Below are positions 34,391 through 42,976 of a stretch of DNA of 64,000 nucleotides, in pieces (position 1 is the first letter of the stretch; the number at the start of each line of letters is the position of its first letter). A program made the position numbers and the translations under genes. The stretch is from Blastococcus aggregatus. Lineage in GTDB: Bacteria > Actinomycetota > Actinomycetes > Mycobacteriales > Geodermatophilaceae. Location of the stretch: contig NZ_OBQI01000003.1 in the NCBI RefSeq assembly GCF_900221005.1, positions 372,001 to 436,000 on the forward strand, written 5' to 3'. The notes under the pieces are model-generated. The model did not search any database. It was not told the origin of the DNA and saw only the letters and a program-made list of their open reading frames with translations.

Positions 34391-35392
34391 ATGGCGAGAG
34401 CGCTGCCGGGGAAGGCCGGGCCGCGGACTGCGGGTCGGGCCTCCGGGCACGGGCACGACGCGCACGCCCCGCACCGGATCCCCGTGCGGGGGTGGCTGCA
34501 GGTGCTCTCCCGGGCCGCGCGGCACGTCCTCGACGACCGGCTGATGGCGCTCGCCGCCGCCGTCTCGTTCTTCGCGATCCTCTCCATCGCGCCGCTGCTG
34601 GTGACGGCGCTGTCGGTCTACGGCGCGGTCAACACCCCGGACCAGGCGCTCGACCAGCTCTCCTCCGTCGCGGAGGTGCTGCCGCCGGAGCTCGAGCCCC
34701 TGGTCGCCGAGCAGCTCACGACCATCACGACGGCGTCGACGCAGGTGCTCACCTGGCGCGGGCTCAGCGGCCTGGCCGCCGCCCTCGTCACCGCGACGAC
34801 CGCCGCCACCTACCTCATCGACGCGCTGACGCTGGCCTACTCCGAGACCGAGTCCCGGAGCTTCCTCCGCAGGACCGGCCTCGCCGTGACGTTCGTCCTC
34901 GGCGGCGCGCTGGTCCTCGGCGGGGTGATCGCCGGCACCGGAGCCCTGTCCCGGCAGCTCGACCGCCTGCCCGATCCGCTGCGGCCCCTCGCGCCGGCGC
35001 TGCTGTGGCTGGCGCTGGCCGTCGCGCTCGCCCTCGTGCTCGCCGTCCTCTACCGCTTCGCGCCGGACCGGGAGCGGGCCCGCTGGCGGTGGATCAGCGG
35101 TGGGGCCGCGTTCGCCACGGCGCTGTGGCTGGCCACGTCGGTGGCGCTGTTCGCCTACGTGCAGAGCCTCGGCTCCTACGAGACGACCTACGGCTCCCTC
35201 GGCGGCGTGGCGATCAGCATGTTCTGGCTGTGGCTCAGCGTCTTCCTGGTCATCGTGGGCGCCACGGTGAACGCCGAGAGCGAGCGGCAGACCGCACGGG
35301 ACTCCACCGTCGGGCCCGAGCGCCCGCCGGGCGAGCGGGGCGCCGTCGTCGCCGACAGCGTGCCGCCGCACCCCGGCGAGAGGTCCGGCTAG
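34391..35392 (+). CDS. YihY/BrkB-family membrane protein
   Basis: A 333-residue inner-membrane protein with six helices in the core (~50-295), in the YihY/virulence factor BrkB family: DDRLMALAAAVSFFAILSIAPLL, later YRFAPDRERARWRWISGGA and YGSLGGVAISMFWLWLS. It is an export- or lipid-related protein of unknown substrate (not an RNase BN, an old mislabel). The tail of ~35 residues is charged and disordered. It converges with the hydrolase gene, 13 bases apart. Confidence 0.88.
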   Translation: MARALPGKAGPRTAGRASGHGHDAHAPHRIPVRGWLQVLSRAARHVLDDRLMALAAAVSFFAILSIAPLLVTALSVYGAVNTPDQALDQLSSVAEVLPPELEPLVAEQLTTITTASTQVLTWRGLSGLAAALVTATTAATYLIDALTLAYSETESRSFLRRTGLAVTFVLGGALVLGGVIAGTGALSRQLDRLPDPLRPLAPALLWLALAVALALVLAVLYRFAPDRERARWRWISGGAAFATALWLATSVALFAYVQSLGSYETTYGSLGGVAISMFWLWLSVFLVIVGATVNAESERQTARDSTVGPERPPGERGAVVADSVPPHPGERSG

Positions 35393-35405
35393 GCGTACCC
35401 GGCCG

Positions 35406-36131
35406 TCAGCCCGCCGGCTGCTCCGTGCGCAGGTGCTCGTCGAGGAACCGCAGGATGCGCGCCCAGGCGTCCTCGGCGGAGGGCTGGTGGTAGTTCAGGC
35501 CGGCCACCTTCTCCAGCACGCTGAACGGGCCGACGTTGTGCCGGTTCAGGAAGGAGTGCCCGGCGTCGGGGTACTCCTTGACGTCGTGCGGCACCCCGAG
35601 CCGGGTGAGGACTCCCTCGAGCTCCGCGGCGGCGCCCCGGAACATCCGGTCCCGCTTGCCGTAGCTGGCCACGATCGGGCAGGCACCCGCGAGCACCTCC
35701 TCGGCGTTCTTCGGGACGGCGCCGTAGTTCGCTGCGGACGCGTCGAAGCCGCGGGTGGCCGCCAGCAGCGCGAAGCCGCCGCCCATGCAGAACCCCACGA
35801 CGCCGACCCGCCCGGTCGTGTCCCCCCGCTCGACCAGCCAGCGGCGGGTCGCCTCCAGGTCGCCGAAGGCCGCGCCCTGCCCCTGCAGCATCGCCCGGAA
35901 GGTGGAGCGCAGGCAGCGCAGCGTCCCGCCGGCGGTGAAGAGGTCGGGCGCGACCGCCAGGTAGCCGGCGGCGGCCAGCCGGTCGGCCTGCTGCCGGGTG
36001 TCGTCGTTCAGGCCGAGCGCCTCGTGCACGACGACGACGGCCGGCCACGGCCCCTCCCCCGTCGGCGGCACCGCCAGGTACCCGCTCAGCTCGGGTGCGC
36101 TCGCGGCGCCGGGGATCGAGATGTCGGGCAC
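35406..36131 (-). CDS. dienelactone hydrolase family protein
   Basis: A 241-residue alpha/beta hydrolase. The nucleophile elbow is GFCMGG with C115; YPDAGHSFLNR near 200 gives the His, and KRDRMF the Asp. This Cys-His-Asp set is that of carboxymethylenebutenolidase (dienelactone hydrolase) in aromatic ring degradation, but the family is broad, and no other ring-cleavage gene is near. It is in the same direction as the thioesterase gene, 33 bases away. Confidence 0.85.
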   Translation of the reverse strand: MPDISIPGAASAPELSGYLAVPPTGEGPWPAVVVVHEALGLNDDTRQQADRLAAAGYLAVAPDLFTAGGTLRCLRSTFRAMLQGQGAAFGDLEATRRWLVERGDTTGRVGVVGFCMGGGFALLAATRGFDASAANYGAVPKNAEEVLAGACPIVASYGKRDRMFRGAAAELEGVLTRLGVPHDVKEYPDAGHSFLNRHNVGPFSVLEKVAGLNYHQPSAEDAWARILRFLDEHLRTEQPAG

Positions 36132-36164
36132 GGGGCCTCCTGGAGGCGGGTGGTGGGACCGGGA

Positions 36165-36992
36165 CTAGCTGCCCGGGCGGAACGGGTTCTTGCCCGCCCG
36201 GAACAGGGTCTCCTGCGTGAAGCTGGCGGCGAGGGTGCCGCCGGCGGTGAAGATCGCACCGGTGTACCAGCCGCGTCCACCCGCGACCGTGCCCGGCTCC
36301 ATGTCCATGAGCACCCACTCGTCCAGCGGCGCGTGCCGGTGGAACCAGACGGCGTGGTCGAGGGTCGGCCCCGGGCTGGCCTCGTCCTGCGGCATGTTCG
36401 CCAGCCCCGTGCCGATGTCGGAGAGGTAGGTCAGCACGCACGCGTGCACGAGCTGGTCGTCGGGCAGCGGCACCGTCGTCCGGGACCAGAAGCGGGTCGG
36501 CAGCCGCCAGGTCTCGTCGGCCTGCCCGGGCCGGCGGCTCTCCATCGAGAACAGCCGCGGCATGCCGTGGCTGCGCAGCGTCTCGGGCGCCTCGACGTCC
36601 GGCATCTCCTGCACCGGGATGTCCGGTCCGACGCCACCGGCGTGGAAGGACGCCGCCATGCTGAAGATGACCTCGCCGCCCTGCACCGCGACCACCCGGC
36701 GGGCGGAGAACGAGCCGCCGTCGCGGTCGCGCTCCACGCGGAAGATCGTCGGCCGGGCGGCGTCCCCGCTGCGCAGGAAGTAGCCGTGCAGCGAGTGCGG
36801 GAGCCGGCCCTCGCCGACGGTCAGGCCGGCGGCGAGCAGCGCCTGCGCGGCCACCTGGCCGCCGTACAGCGGGAAGGGGTCGGCGAAGACCAGCGTGCTG
36901 CGGTAGAGGTCGCGGTCGATCTCCTCGAGGTCGAGGACGTCGAGCACCGTGGGCTCGGACTCTGCTGGGGCGGCCCCGGGCTCGCGCTGCAC
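36165..36992 (-). CDS. tesB: acyl-CoA thioesterase II
   Basis: A 275-residue double hotdog enzyme. LYGGQVAAQALLAAGLTV and SLHGYFLRSGD belong to the first domain, and LDHAVWFHRHAPLDEWVLMDMEPGTVAGGRGWYTGAIF to the second, with the Asp (LDHAVWFH) and the later Gln/Thr region as in TesB. It cleaves medium- and long-chain acyl-CoA. The GTG has a GAGGAG site six bases ahead; the long open frame further upstream belongs to antisense sequence. It is divergent from the alcohol dehydrogenase gene. Confidence 0.88.
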   Translation of the reverse strand: MQREPGAAPAESEPTVLDVLDLEEIDRDLYRSTLVFADPFPLYGGQVAAQALLAAGLTVGEGRLPHSLHGYFLRSGDAARPTIFRVERDRDGGSFSARRVVAVQGGEVIFSMAASFHAGGVGPDIPVQEMPDVEAPETLRSHGMPRLFSMESRRPGQADETWRLPTRFWSRTTVPLPDDQLVHACVLTYLSDIGTGLANMPQDEASPGPTLDHAVWFHRHAPLDEWVLMDMEPGTVAGGRGWYTGAIFTAGGTLAASFTQETLFRAGKNPFRPGS

Positions 36993-37136
36993 TGGGTTCT
37001 CCTCGGTCGGGATCGGATCGCCGCCGCGACGATACGGACGTGGGGGTGCGACGCACGTCACCGGTTCACCAGCACACTGTCCGCCGACCCGTCCACGACC
37101 AGCCGGCGCTCCCCCGCCGACGAGAGGCAGTGCTCC

Positions 37137-38180
37137 GTGACAGGAACGATGCGCGCACAGCGGTTCTACAAGGCCACCGGCGAGTGGGCGGTGGAGGACG
37201 TCCCCATCCCGGAGCCCGGCCCGGGCCAGGTGCTGATCAAGGTGGAGTACTGCGGCATCTGCCACTCCGACCTGAGCCTGATCGACGGCGTCTTCGGCGG
37301 CTTGGGCACCCCTGACGTCATCACCCAGGGGCATGAGGCCTCCGGCACGATCGCCGAGCTCGGCGAGGGAGTGACCGGCTGGTCGGTCGGCGACCGGGTG
37401 ATCCCCGCCGCGGGGCGCCCGTGCGGCACGTGCGCCGCCTGCGTGCGCGGCGGGCAGTGCCTGAGCATCCAGCTGATGGCCTTCGCCTACGACGGCGCGT
37501 GGGCCGAGTACACGCTGGCCGGCGCATTCGGCCTCACCCAGGTGCCCGACGGGGTGCCGATGGACCAGGCCGCGATCCTGGCCGACGCGGTCTCCACGCC
37601 GTTCGGCGCCGTGGTGCACACCGGGCAGGTCCGCATCGGCGAGGCCGTCGGGGTCTGGGGCGTGGGCGGCGTCGGCACGCACATCGTGCAGCTCGCCCGG
37701 CTGGTCGGCGCCAACCCGATCATCGCCCTCGACCTGGAGGAGGCCGTCCGCGAGCGGGCGCTGGAGATCGGAGCGGACTTCGCCTTCGACTCCCGCGACC
37801 CGGACCTCCAGGCGAAGATCGCCGAGGCGACGAAGGGCCGCATGCTCGACGTCGCCTTCGACGCCGTCGGCCTGAAGGCCACCTTCGAGCAGGGCATGGC
37901 GATGCTGGCCAACGGCGGCCGGGTCGTCGTCGTCGGGCTGAGCGGCGAGGAGGCCTCCGTCGGGACGACGCTCGGTTTCGGCCTCTCCCGCAAGCAGGCG
38001 CTGGGCCACCTCGGCTACCAGGGCACCGACATCGGCATCCTGGCCGAGCTGGTCGCCTCCGGCCGGTTGGACCTGTCCCGCTCCATCAGCGGCGTGGTCT
38101 CGCTGGAGGACGTCGGCGAGGGCATCCGCCGCCTCCAGGAGCGCGACGGCAACCCGATCCGGATCCTCGTCAAGCCCTGA
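37137..38180 (+). CDS. zinc-dependent alcohol dehydrogenase
   Basis: A 347-residue medium-chain dehydrogenase. CGICHSDL holds the first catalytic zinc ligand, GHEASG the His-Glu pair, and GVWGVGGVGTHIVQLARL the NAD(P) loop near 165-182. The structural zinc site appears as CGTCAACVRGGQC, with the last spacer two residues shorter than usual. It oxidises an alcohol to an aldehyde or ketone; substrate unknown. I chose the GTG with a GAGAGG site; ATG at 37149 is an alternative. A strong hairpin follows. Confidence 0.85.
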   Translation: MTGTMRAQRFYKATGEWAVEDVPIPEPGPGQVLIKVEYCGICHSDLSLIDGVFGGLGTPDVITQGHEASGTIAELGEGVTGWSVGDRVIPAAGRPCGTCAACVRGGQCLSIQLMAFAYDGAWAEYTLAGAFGLTQVPDGVPMDQAAILADAVSTPFGAVVHTGQVRIGEAVGVWGVGGVGTHIVQLARLVGANPIIALDLEEAVRERALEIGADFAFDSRDPDLQAKIAEATKGRMLDVAFDAVGLKATFEQGMAMLANGGRVVVVGLSGEEASVGTTLGFGLSRKQALGHLGYQGTDIGILAELVASGRLDLSRSISGVVSLEDVGEGIRRLQERDGNPIRILVKP

Positions 38181-38193
38181 ACGGGCCGCTGAT

Positions 38194-38221
38194 CGGCGGT
38201 GCGACGCAGGTCGCACCGCCG
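38194..38221 (+). terminator. intrinsic terminator after the alcohol dehydrogenase gene
   Basis: Perfect 12-base arms, CGGCGGTGCGAC with its complement, around a four-base GCAG loop begin 13 bases after the stop codon. Confidence 0.7.
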
Positions 38222-38368
38222 GTCCGTGGACAATGGGGGTGCCCGCGCGGGCCCGGAGAGCAGACAGCCCCGGGCATGAACCCGCCGCCCCCGCTGTTGC
38301 TCCGTGTGACGGTCCGCCTGCGATGGCGTCGACCCCACCCCCAGACGAGCCCTTTCGAAGGACACTGC

Positions 38369-40183
38369 TTGCCCGACAACCAGCCCCGGACCGCCACACC
38401 ATTGCCGACGGTCCGCCGCCGCGAACGCTCCGCCGGTCGCCAGAACGCCACCCGCGACGCCGACCGTGCGGCCGCCCGCGAGGAGAAGCTGGCGCAGCAG
38501 AGCTGGGTGGAGGGCGCCGAGCCCGCACTGCCCACCCGCACGACCCGGCCCGAGGACGTGGTCTTCCACCTCGGCCCCACCAACTCCGGCAAGACCTACG
38601 AGTCGCTGCAGGCGCTGGCCAAGGCCGGCTCCGGCGTCTACGCCGCCCCGCTGCGCCAGCTGGCCCACGAGGCCTACGCCAAGCTCTCCGCCCTGCTGCC
38701 CGAGGGCTCGGTCGGGCTGTCGACCGGCGAGGAGGAGATCGACCCGTTCGCACCGATCGTCTGCTGCACCGTCGAGAAGGCCCCGCCGCGCGGCGAGATG
38801 CTGGTGCTGGACGAGGCGCACTGGGTCACCGACCCCGACCGCGGCCACCACTGGGCGCGGCTGCTGCTCACCGGCGAGTACCGCACGATGCACCTGATCT
38901 CCGCCGCCGAGGCCTACCTGGTGCTCAAGCCGCTGGTCTCCGACGCCGAGCACGTGGAGGTCGTCAACCACAAGCGGCTGTCCCGGCTCGACGTGCTGCG
39001 CGCCCCGGTGCGCCCCGAGGCCGTGCGCCCGCAGACCCTCGTCGTCGCCTTCTCGCGCAAGACGGTCTACGCCGCGGCCGCCGAGCTCGACCAGCACCGG
39101 CCGGGCAAGGTCGGCGTCCTCTACGGCGCCCTGCCGCCGGCCACCCGCCGCGAGGTCATCGACCGGTTCACCGAGGGCGCGCTCGACGTCCTGGTGACCA
39201 CCGACGTGATCGGGCACGGCATCAACGTGCCGGCCACCAGCGTGCTGTTCGCCGAGACGTCGAAGTTCGACGGCCAGGAGGTGCGCCCGCTGCGCACCTG
39301 GGAGGCCGCCCAGATCGCCGGCCGGGCCGGCCGCTACGGCCTCACCGGGCACGGCACCGTCGGCATCCTGATCGGCGTCAGCGGGCTCAAGCCCGTGGGC
39401 GGCCTGGTCGCGAACGGCGCCGCCGTGGCCCGCGGCGACGAGATGAGCGACCTGCCCAAGCGCGCGCCGCGGCTGCGGCCCGAGCTGGAGGACCTCGGCG
39501 CGTTCGAGGCCGTCGACCTCCCCGAGGCGCTGACCCGCTGGATGGCCTGGGCGCGCGCCGCCACCCGCGACGAGGCCATGACCGCCGACGACGTCACCAG
39601 CCTGGTGCTGCGGGTGCACGCGCTGCTCCCGCTGCTGCGCGGCCCGCTCGGCGCGGCCGGCGACCTCCAGACGGTGTGGCGCCTGGTCAATCTGGCCATC
39701 GACTACAACCCGCCGCGCCGCACCCGCTGGCTGGTGCTGGCCCGCGCCGCGCTCGAGCACGCCGTCGGCCTGCCGGTGCAGCCGGAGACGGTGCTCCCCG
39801 ACGTCCCGCGGGGCGGGACCGTCGAGGAGTACGAGCAGGCCGCCGCCGCCGCTCGCGACGCCCAGACGCTGCTCCGCCAGTTCCCCGGCGTCGGCGGCCT
39901 GGACAGCGACGACGCCGCCTGGGTCGAGGAGGAGTGCGCGGAGATGATCACCGAGCTGCTCCCCGGCGCGATCGCCCTGGGCCTCTCGGGCAAGTGCACG
40001 ACCTGCGGCTCGGCCATCGCGCCCTGGTTCACCACCTGCCGCCCGTGCAGCGGCGGTCCTGCCGGCCGCTCGGGCGGCGACCGCGACCGCCGGCCCGGTG
40101 GCCAGCGGGCCGCGGGCCGCGCCGCCGGCCGCGCCCTCGGCGGGCGCCAGGGTGGCCCGCGGGGACGCTCCCGCCGGGGCTGA
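38369..40183 (+). CDS. SUV3-like superfamily 2 RNA helicase with C4 zinc motif and Arg/Gly tail
   Basis: A 604-residue helicase. Walker A is LGPTNSGKTYESLQAL (~67-82), typical of SUV3, the mitochondrial degradosome helicase, then YAAPLRQLAHEAYAKL. The DExH box is DEAH at 148-151, RNA motif VI QIAGRAGR at 315-322. Near 543-560 is CTTCGSAIAPWFTTCRPC, a C4 zinc knuckle, and the last ~40 residues are RG-rich, suggesting RNA binding. Bacterial SUV3-like helicases are rarely studied. The start is TTG with a GAAGGA site six bases ahead, better than any ATG in the frame. Role in RNA decay or structure removal is inferred. Confidence 0.85.
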   Translation: MPDNQPRTATPLPTVRRRERSAGRQNATRDADRAAAREEKLAQQSWVEGAEPALPTRTTRPEDVVFHLGPTNSGKTYESLQALAKAGSGVYAAPLRQLAHEAYAKLSALLPEGSVGLSTGEEEIDPFAPIVCCTVEKAPPRGEMLVLDEAHWVTDPDRGHHWARLLLTGEYRTMHLISAAEAYLVLKPLVSDAEHVEVVNHKRLSRLDVLRAPVRPEAVRPQTLVVAFSRKTVYAAAAELDQHRPGKVGVLYGALPPATRREVIDRFTEGALDVLVTTDVIGHGINVPATSVLFAETSKFDGQEVRPLRTWEAAQIAGRAGRYGLTGHGTVGILIGVSGLKPVGGLVANGAAVARGDEMSDLPKRAPRLRPELEDLGAFEAVDLPEALTRWMAWARAATRDEAMTADDVTSLVLRVHALLPLLRGPLGAAGDLQTVWRLVNLAIDYNPPRRTRWLVLARAALEHAVGLPVQPETVLPDVPRGGTVEEYEQAAAAARDAQTLLRQFPGVGGLDSDDAAWVEEECAEMITELLPGAIALGLSGKCTTCGSAIAPWFTTCRPCSGGPAGRSGGDRDRRPGGQRAAGRAAGRALGGRQGGPRGRSRRG

Positions 40184-40232
40184 GCCGGTCGGCCCTGCCC
40201 CGCTTATGGACGGCGGGTCAGAAGCTGTGGGC

Positions 40233-40988
40233 TCATACCGCCGCGAGGCTCAGCAGCGCCAGCAGCCAGCTGGTCATGGAGCCGATCAGGAAGTACTCCG
40301 TGAGGACGTCGATGCGCTGCCCTGACGCCTCGTCGGCGCCGTCGTCACCCTGCTGCGCCCGGTAGGACTGCAGCTCGGGGAAGCGCAGCAGGCCCTTGGC
40401 GGCCACGATGATCGACGCCGCCCCGAGCTCGCCCGCCAGCCCCAGGCCGAGGATGAGCAGGCGCTCCATCGGACCGAGCACCCGGCCGCCCTTGATCTGC
40501 TGCTCGCTGCGCCGGACCTTGCTGCCCGAGGCCGTGAGGACCAGCCGCACGAGGACGTTGCCCGTGGCGGTCAGGGCCACGCCGTAGCCGAGGACGGCTA
40601 CCGCCCGCTCGACCGGCTGGTCCGCCACTGCCGCCCACGGCAGGTCGGCGTACCAGTCGGCCAGCGGCCCGCCGAGGTCCGGGGACCACGGGCTGAGCAC
40701 GAGGGCGCCCGCCACGACGACGAGCGGGACGACCAGGGCCGGCCAGAGCAACCCTCCGGGGCGGAGCGCCGCATCGGACGCCGTCACCCAGGCCACCGCC
40801 GCGACCAGCACCGCCGCGGTGGTCCCGGCGACCGTCCAGAGCCCGACGCCGCCCAGGAGCAGCAGGAACACGACCAGGCCGCCCGCGACGGCGAACCCGA
40901 CGACCGTGCGACGGTCCAGCCGCTCGCGGTTCCACCGGACGAGGTCGACGACCCCGAGCGTGCCCAGCGCCAGCCCCAGCCACGTCAT
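40233..40988 (-). CDS. multi-pass membrane protein, partner of SatD (DUF3307-like)
   Basis: A 251-residue membrane protein with about six helices (~1-20, 30-70, 78-98, 150-170, and a pair at the C-terminus ending EYFLIGSMTSWLLALLSLAAV). The middle basic loop has VRRSEQQIKGGRVLGPMERLLI. Its start overlaps the satD-like stop (ATGA). SatD genes are commonly followed by such a membrane protein (DUF3307), so I take them as a pair. Function unknown. Confidence 0.7.
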   Translation of the reverse strand: MTWLGLALGTLGVVDLVRWNRERLDRRTVVGFAVAGGLVVFLLLLGGVGLWTVAGTTAAVLVAAVAWVTASDAALRPGGLLWPALVVPLVVVAGALVLSPWSPDLGGPLADWYADLPWAAVADQPVERAVAVLGYGVALTATGNVLVRLVLTASGSKVRRSEQQIKGGRVLGPMERLLILGLGLAGELGAASIIVAAKGLLRFPELQSYRAQQGDDGADEASGQRIDVLTEYFLIGSMTSWLLALLSLAAV

Positions 40989-41647
40989 GCCGGCTCCCCC
41001 GCCAGCAGCTCGGCGGCGTCGCGGACGGCGAACGCGCCCATCCGGGCCAGCCGTTGCGACACCGCGGACTGCGAGATGCCCGCTTCCTCCGCCAGCTCCA
41101 CCTGGGTCCGGCCCAGCACCCAGCCGCGCAGCAGGGCGACCGCCCGGGCGTCGTCCCGCGGCACCAGGGCGTCACGGCACAGCAGGTGGGCGTTGACGAA
41201 GCGCTGCGCGACGGAGGCGTCCTCGCCCCCGCCGGGAGGGCCCGGGACGAACCAGGTGCGGACGCCCCGGGCGTGCGCGCTGCGCTGCTGGTAGCGGTGG
41301 ACGTGGTCGATCGCCTCTCGCGCCGCCCACCACGCGGGCCCGTCCTGGGAGATCGGCCGCCGGTCCGCGTCGAACACCGTGACCGGCCCGCTGCCGATGC
41401 CGAACCGGGAGTCCACCTCGGGCAGCAGGGTGAGCCGGATCAGCAGCGACGCCCGCACGGCGTCGGCGAGCGTGCCGTAGGCGCCCTGGAACTCGTCGCC
41501 GATGGTGACCTCCAGGGGCTGCACGCCGGGCAGCATGCCGTCCACCTCCGACAACGCGGCCACCACGCGGTCCTGCACCTCACCGCGTCGTTCGTGGCTC
41601 TTCGAGGCCACGAGATCGCCGAGCACCGTGAAGACGTGGGTGGTCAC
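40985..41647 (-). CDS. SatD-family protein with C-terminal helix-turn-helix
   Basis: A 220-residue protein. The first ~150 residues carry FTVLGDLVASKSHERR and VTIGDEFQGAYGTLADAVRAS, the SatD family pattern. The end is a helix-turn-helix: VELAEEAGISQSAVSQRLARMGAF, so the protein probably binds DNA. A promoter with an inverted repeat lies directly in front, consistent with self-control. SatD was first linked to acid stress in streptococci (family name), but its biochemical role is not settled. The GTG start lies at the predicted transcription start (leaderless). Confidence 0.8.
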   Translation of the reverse strand: MTTHVFTVLGDLVASKSHERRGEVQDRVVAALSEVDGMLPGVQPLEVTIGDEFQGAYGTLADAVRASLLIRLTLLPEVDSRFGIGSGPVTVFDADRRPISQDGPAWWAAREAIDHVHRYQQRSAHARGVRTWFVPGPPGGGEDASVAQRFVNAHLLCRDALVPRDDARAVALLRGWVLGRTQVELAEEAGISQSAVSQRLARMGAFAVRDAAELLAGEPA

Positions 41648-41653
41648 GGCAAT

Positions 41654-41682
41654 ACATTAGCCCCAGACTGATAATGGGGCAA
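41654..41682 (-). promoter_or_regulatory. promoter and operator of the satD operon
   Basis: On the minus strand -35 TTGCCC (41682-41677), a 17-base spacer, and -10 TAATGT (41659-41654). The inverted repeat GCCCCA-N9-TGGGGC (41660-41680) fills the space between them. The -10 box ends six bases before the GTG, so the mRNA is leaderless. The SatD helix-turn-helix is a natural candidate to bind here. Confidence 0.65.
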
Positions 41683-41705
41683 CTATAAGGAGAATGTTCG
41701 GCCCA

Positions 41706-42530
41706 TCACTCCCACATCGGGGCGAGGTTCTCCTGCCAGACGTCCCAGCCGACCCGCAGCACCAGCGCGCTCACGACGACCAGGAACGCGACGCGGATGA
41801 AGCCGCTGCCGCGGGCGGTCGCCGTGCGCGCACCCAGGTAGCCGCCGAGCATGTTCGCCGCGCCCAGCAGCAGGCCGAGGCCCCAGTAGACGTAGCCGTT
41901 CGGCACGAAGAACAGCAGTGCCCCGAGGTTGGTGGCGCAGTTGACGATCTTCGCCTTGGCGCTGGCGTCGAGGAACGCGTAGCCCAGCAGCGACACCATC
42001 GCGAACACGAGGAACGACCCGGTGCCCGGCCCGAGGATCCCGTCGTAGAAGCCGATGGCCACGCCGATGAGGGCCGCCGTCCCGTGGTGCCGGCGGCCGG
42101 CGTGCCGCAGAGCGGTGACATCGCCGAGCGCCGGCCGCAGCAGGGTGAACGCACCGATGCCGACGAGGGCGACCACGATGACCGGCTTGAACACGCTCGC
42201 CGGCAGCAGCGAGGCGACCGAGGCGCCGCCGAAGCTGCCGACGAGCGCGACGGCGGCCATGGGCAGCGCGGTCCGCAGGTCGGGGCGCACGCGGCGGTAG
42301 TAGGTGACCGCGCTGGTGGACGTGCCGAACACCGAGCCGAGCTTGTTGGTCGCCAGCGCCTCCACCGGGCTGATGCCCGGGACCAGCAGCAGCGCCGGGA
42401 GCTGCACCAGGCCGCCACCGCCGACGACGGCGTCGATGAACCCGGCCGTGAGCCCGGCGAGGAGCACGAGCACGAGGGTCGCGACCCCGAGGCCCTCCGG
42501 CAGGACGTCCACCGCGAGCAGGTCGCTCAT
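41706..42530 (-). CDS. TauE/SafE-family sulfite/anion exporter
   Basis: A 274-residue membrane protein with about eight helices. The two conserved half-repeats are visible: LLAGLTAGFIDAVVGGGGLVQLPAL near the start with NKLGSVFGTSTSA, and the second half with GFYDGILGPGTGSFLVFAMV and ATNLGALLFFVPNG. It exports small sulfonate, sulfite or other anions; the exact ion is unknown. A GGAGG site precedes the ATG. Confidence 0.88.
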   Translation of the reverse strand: MSDLLAVDVLPEGLGVATLVLVLLAGLTAGFIDAVVGGGGLVQLPALLLVPGISPVEALATNKLGSVFGTSTSAVTYYRRVRPDLRTALPMAAVALVGSFGGASVASLLPASVFKPVIVVALVGIGAFTLLRPALGDVTALRHAGRRHHGTAALIGVAIGFYDGILGPGTGSFLVFAMVSLLGYAFLDASAKAKIVNCATNLGALLFFVPNGYVYWGLGLLLGAANMLGGYLGARTATARGSGFIRVAFLVVVSALVLRVGWDVWQENLAPMWE

Positions 42531-42619
42531 CCCTCTCCTCCCCCGGCCCGCCGTCCCGGTGGGCCGGACCACCTCATCACGTCGGCCGCCCCACCGGCGC
42601 ACCGCCCTAGGCTGGCCGC

Positions 42620-42970
42620 GTGGAGGTCTGGTTCAACCCGTCGTGCTCCAAGAGCCGCGCCGCCCGCGACCGGCTGGACGACGCCGGCATCGAGCACACG
42701 CTGCGTCGCTACCTGGACGACCCGCCCACCGCGGTGGAACTGCGCGCGGCGCTCGCCGCGCTGCGCCACGAGCCGTGGGACGTCGCCCGGACGGCCGATC
42801 CGCTGGCGCGCGAGCTCGGCGTGGCCGACCTGCCGCACGACCCCGACGTCTGGATCCGGCTGCTCGTCGAGCACCCGCAGCTGATCCAGCGGCCGATCGT
42901 GCTGGCCGGTGACGGCCGCGCCTGGGTGGCCCGGGACGACGAGACGCTGCGCGAGATCACCGGCGCCTGA
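42620..42970 (+). CDS. ArsC/Spx-family thioredoxin-fold protein
   Basis: A 116-residue protein beginning MEVWFNPSCSKSRAARDRL with one Cys at 9 (CSKSR as in ArsC, CNKSR). LIQRPIVLAGDGRAWVAR near 88-105 holds the Arg and Pro used by ArsC for anion binding. It could be an arsenate reductase or a redox protein. The -10 box TAGGCT ends six bases before the GTG, so the mRNA is leaderless. Convergent with the polymerase gene, six bases apart. Confidence 0.8.
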   Translation: MEVWFNPSCSKSRAARDRLDDAGIEHTLRRYLDDPPTAVELRAALAALRHEPWDVARTADPLARELGVADLPHDPDVWIRLLVEHPQLIQRPIVLAGDGRAWVARDDETLREITGA

Positions 42971-42976
42971 CCCGCA

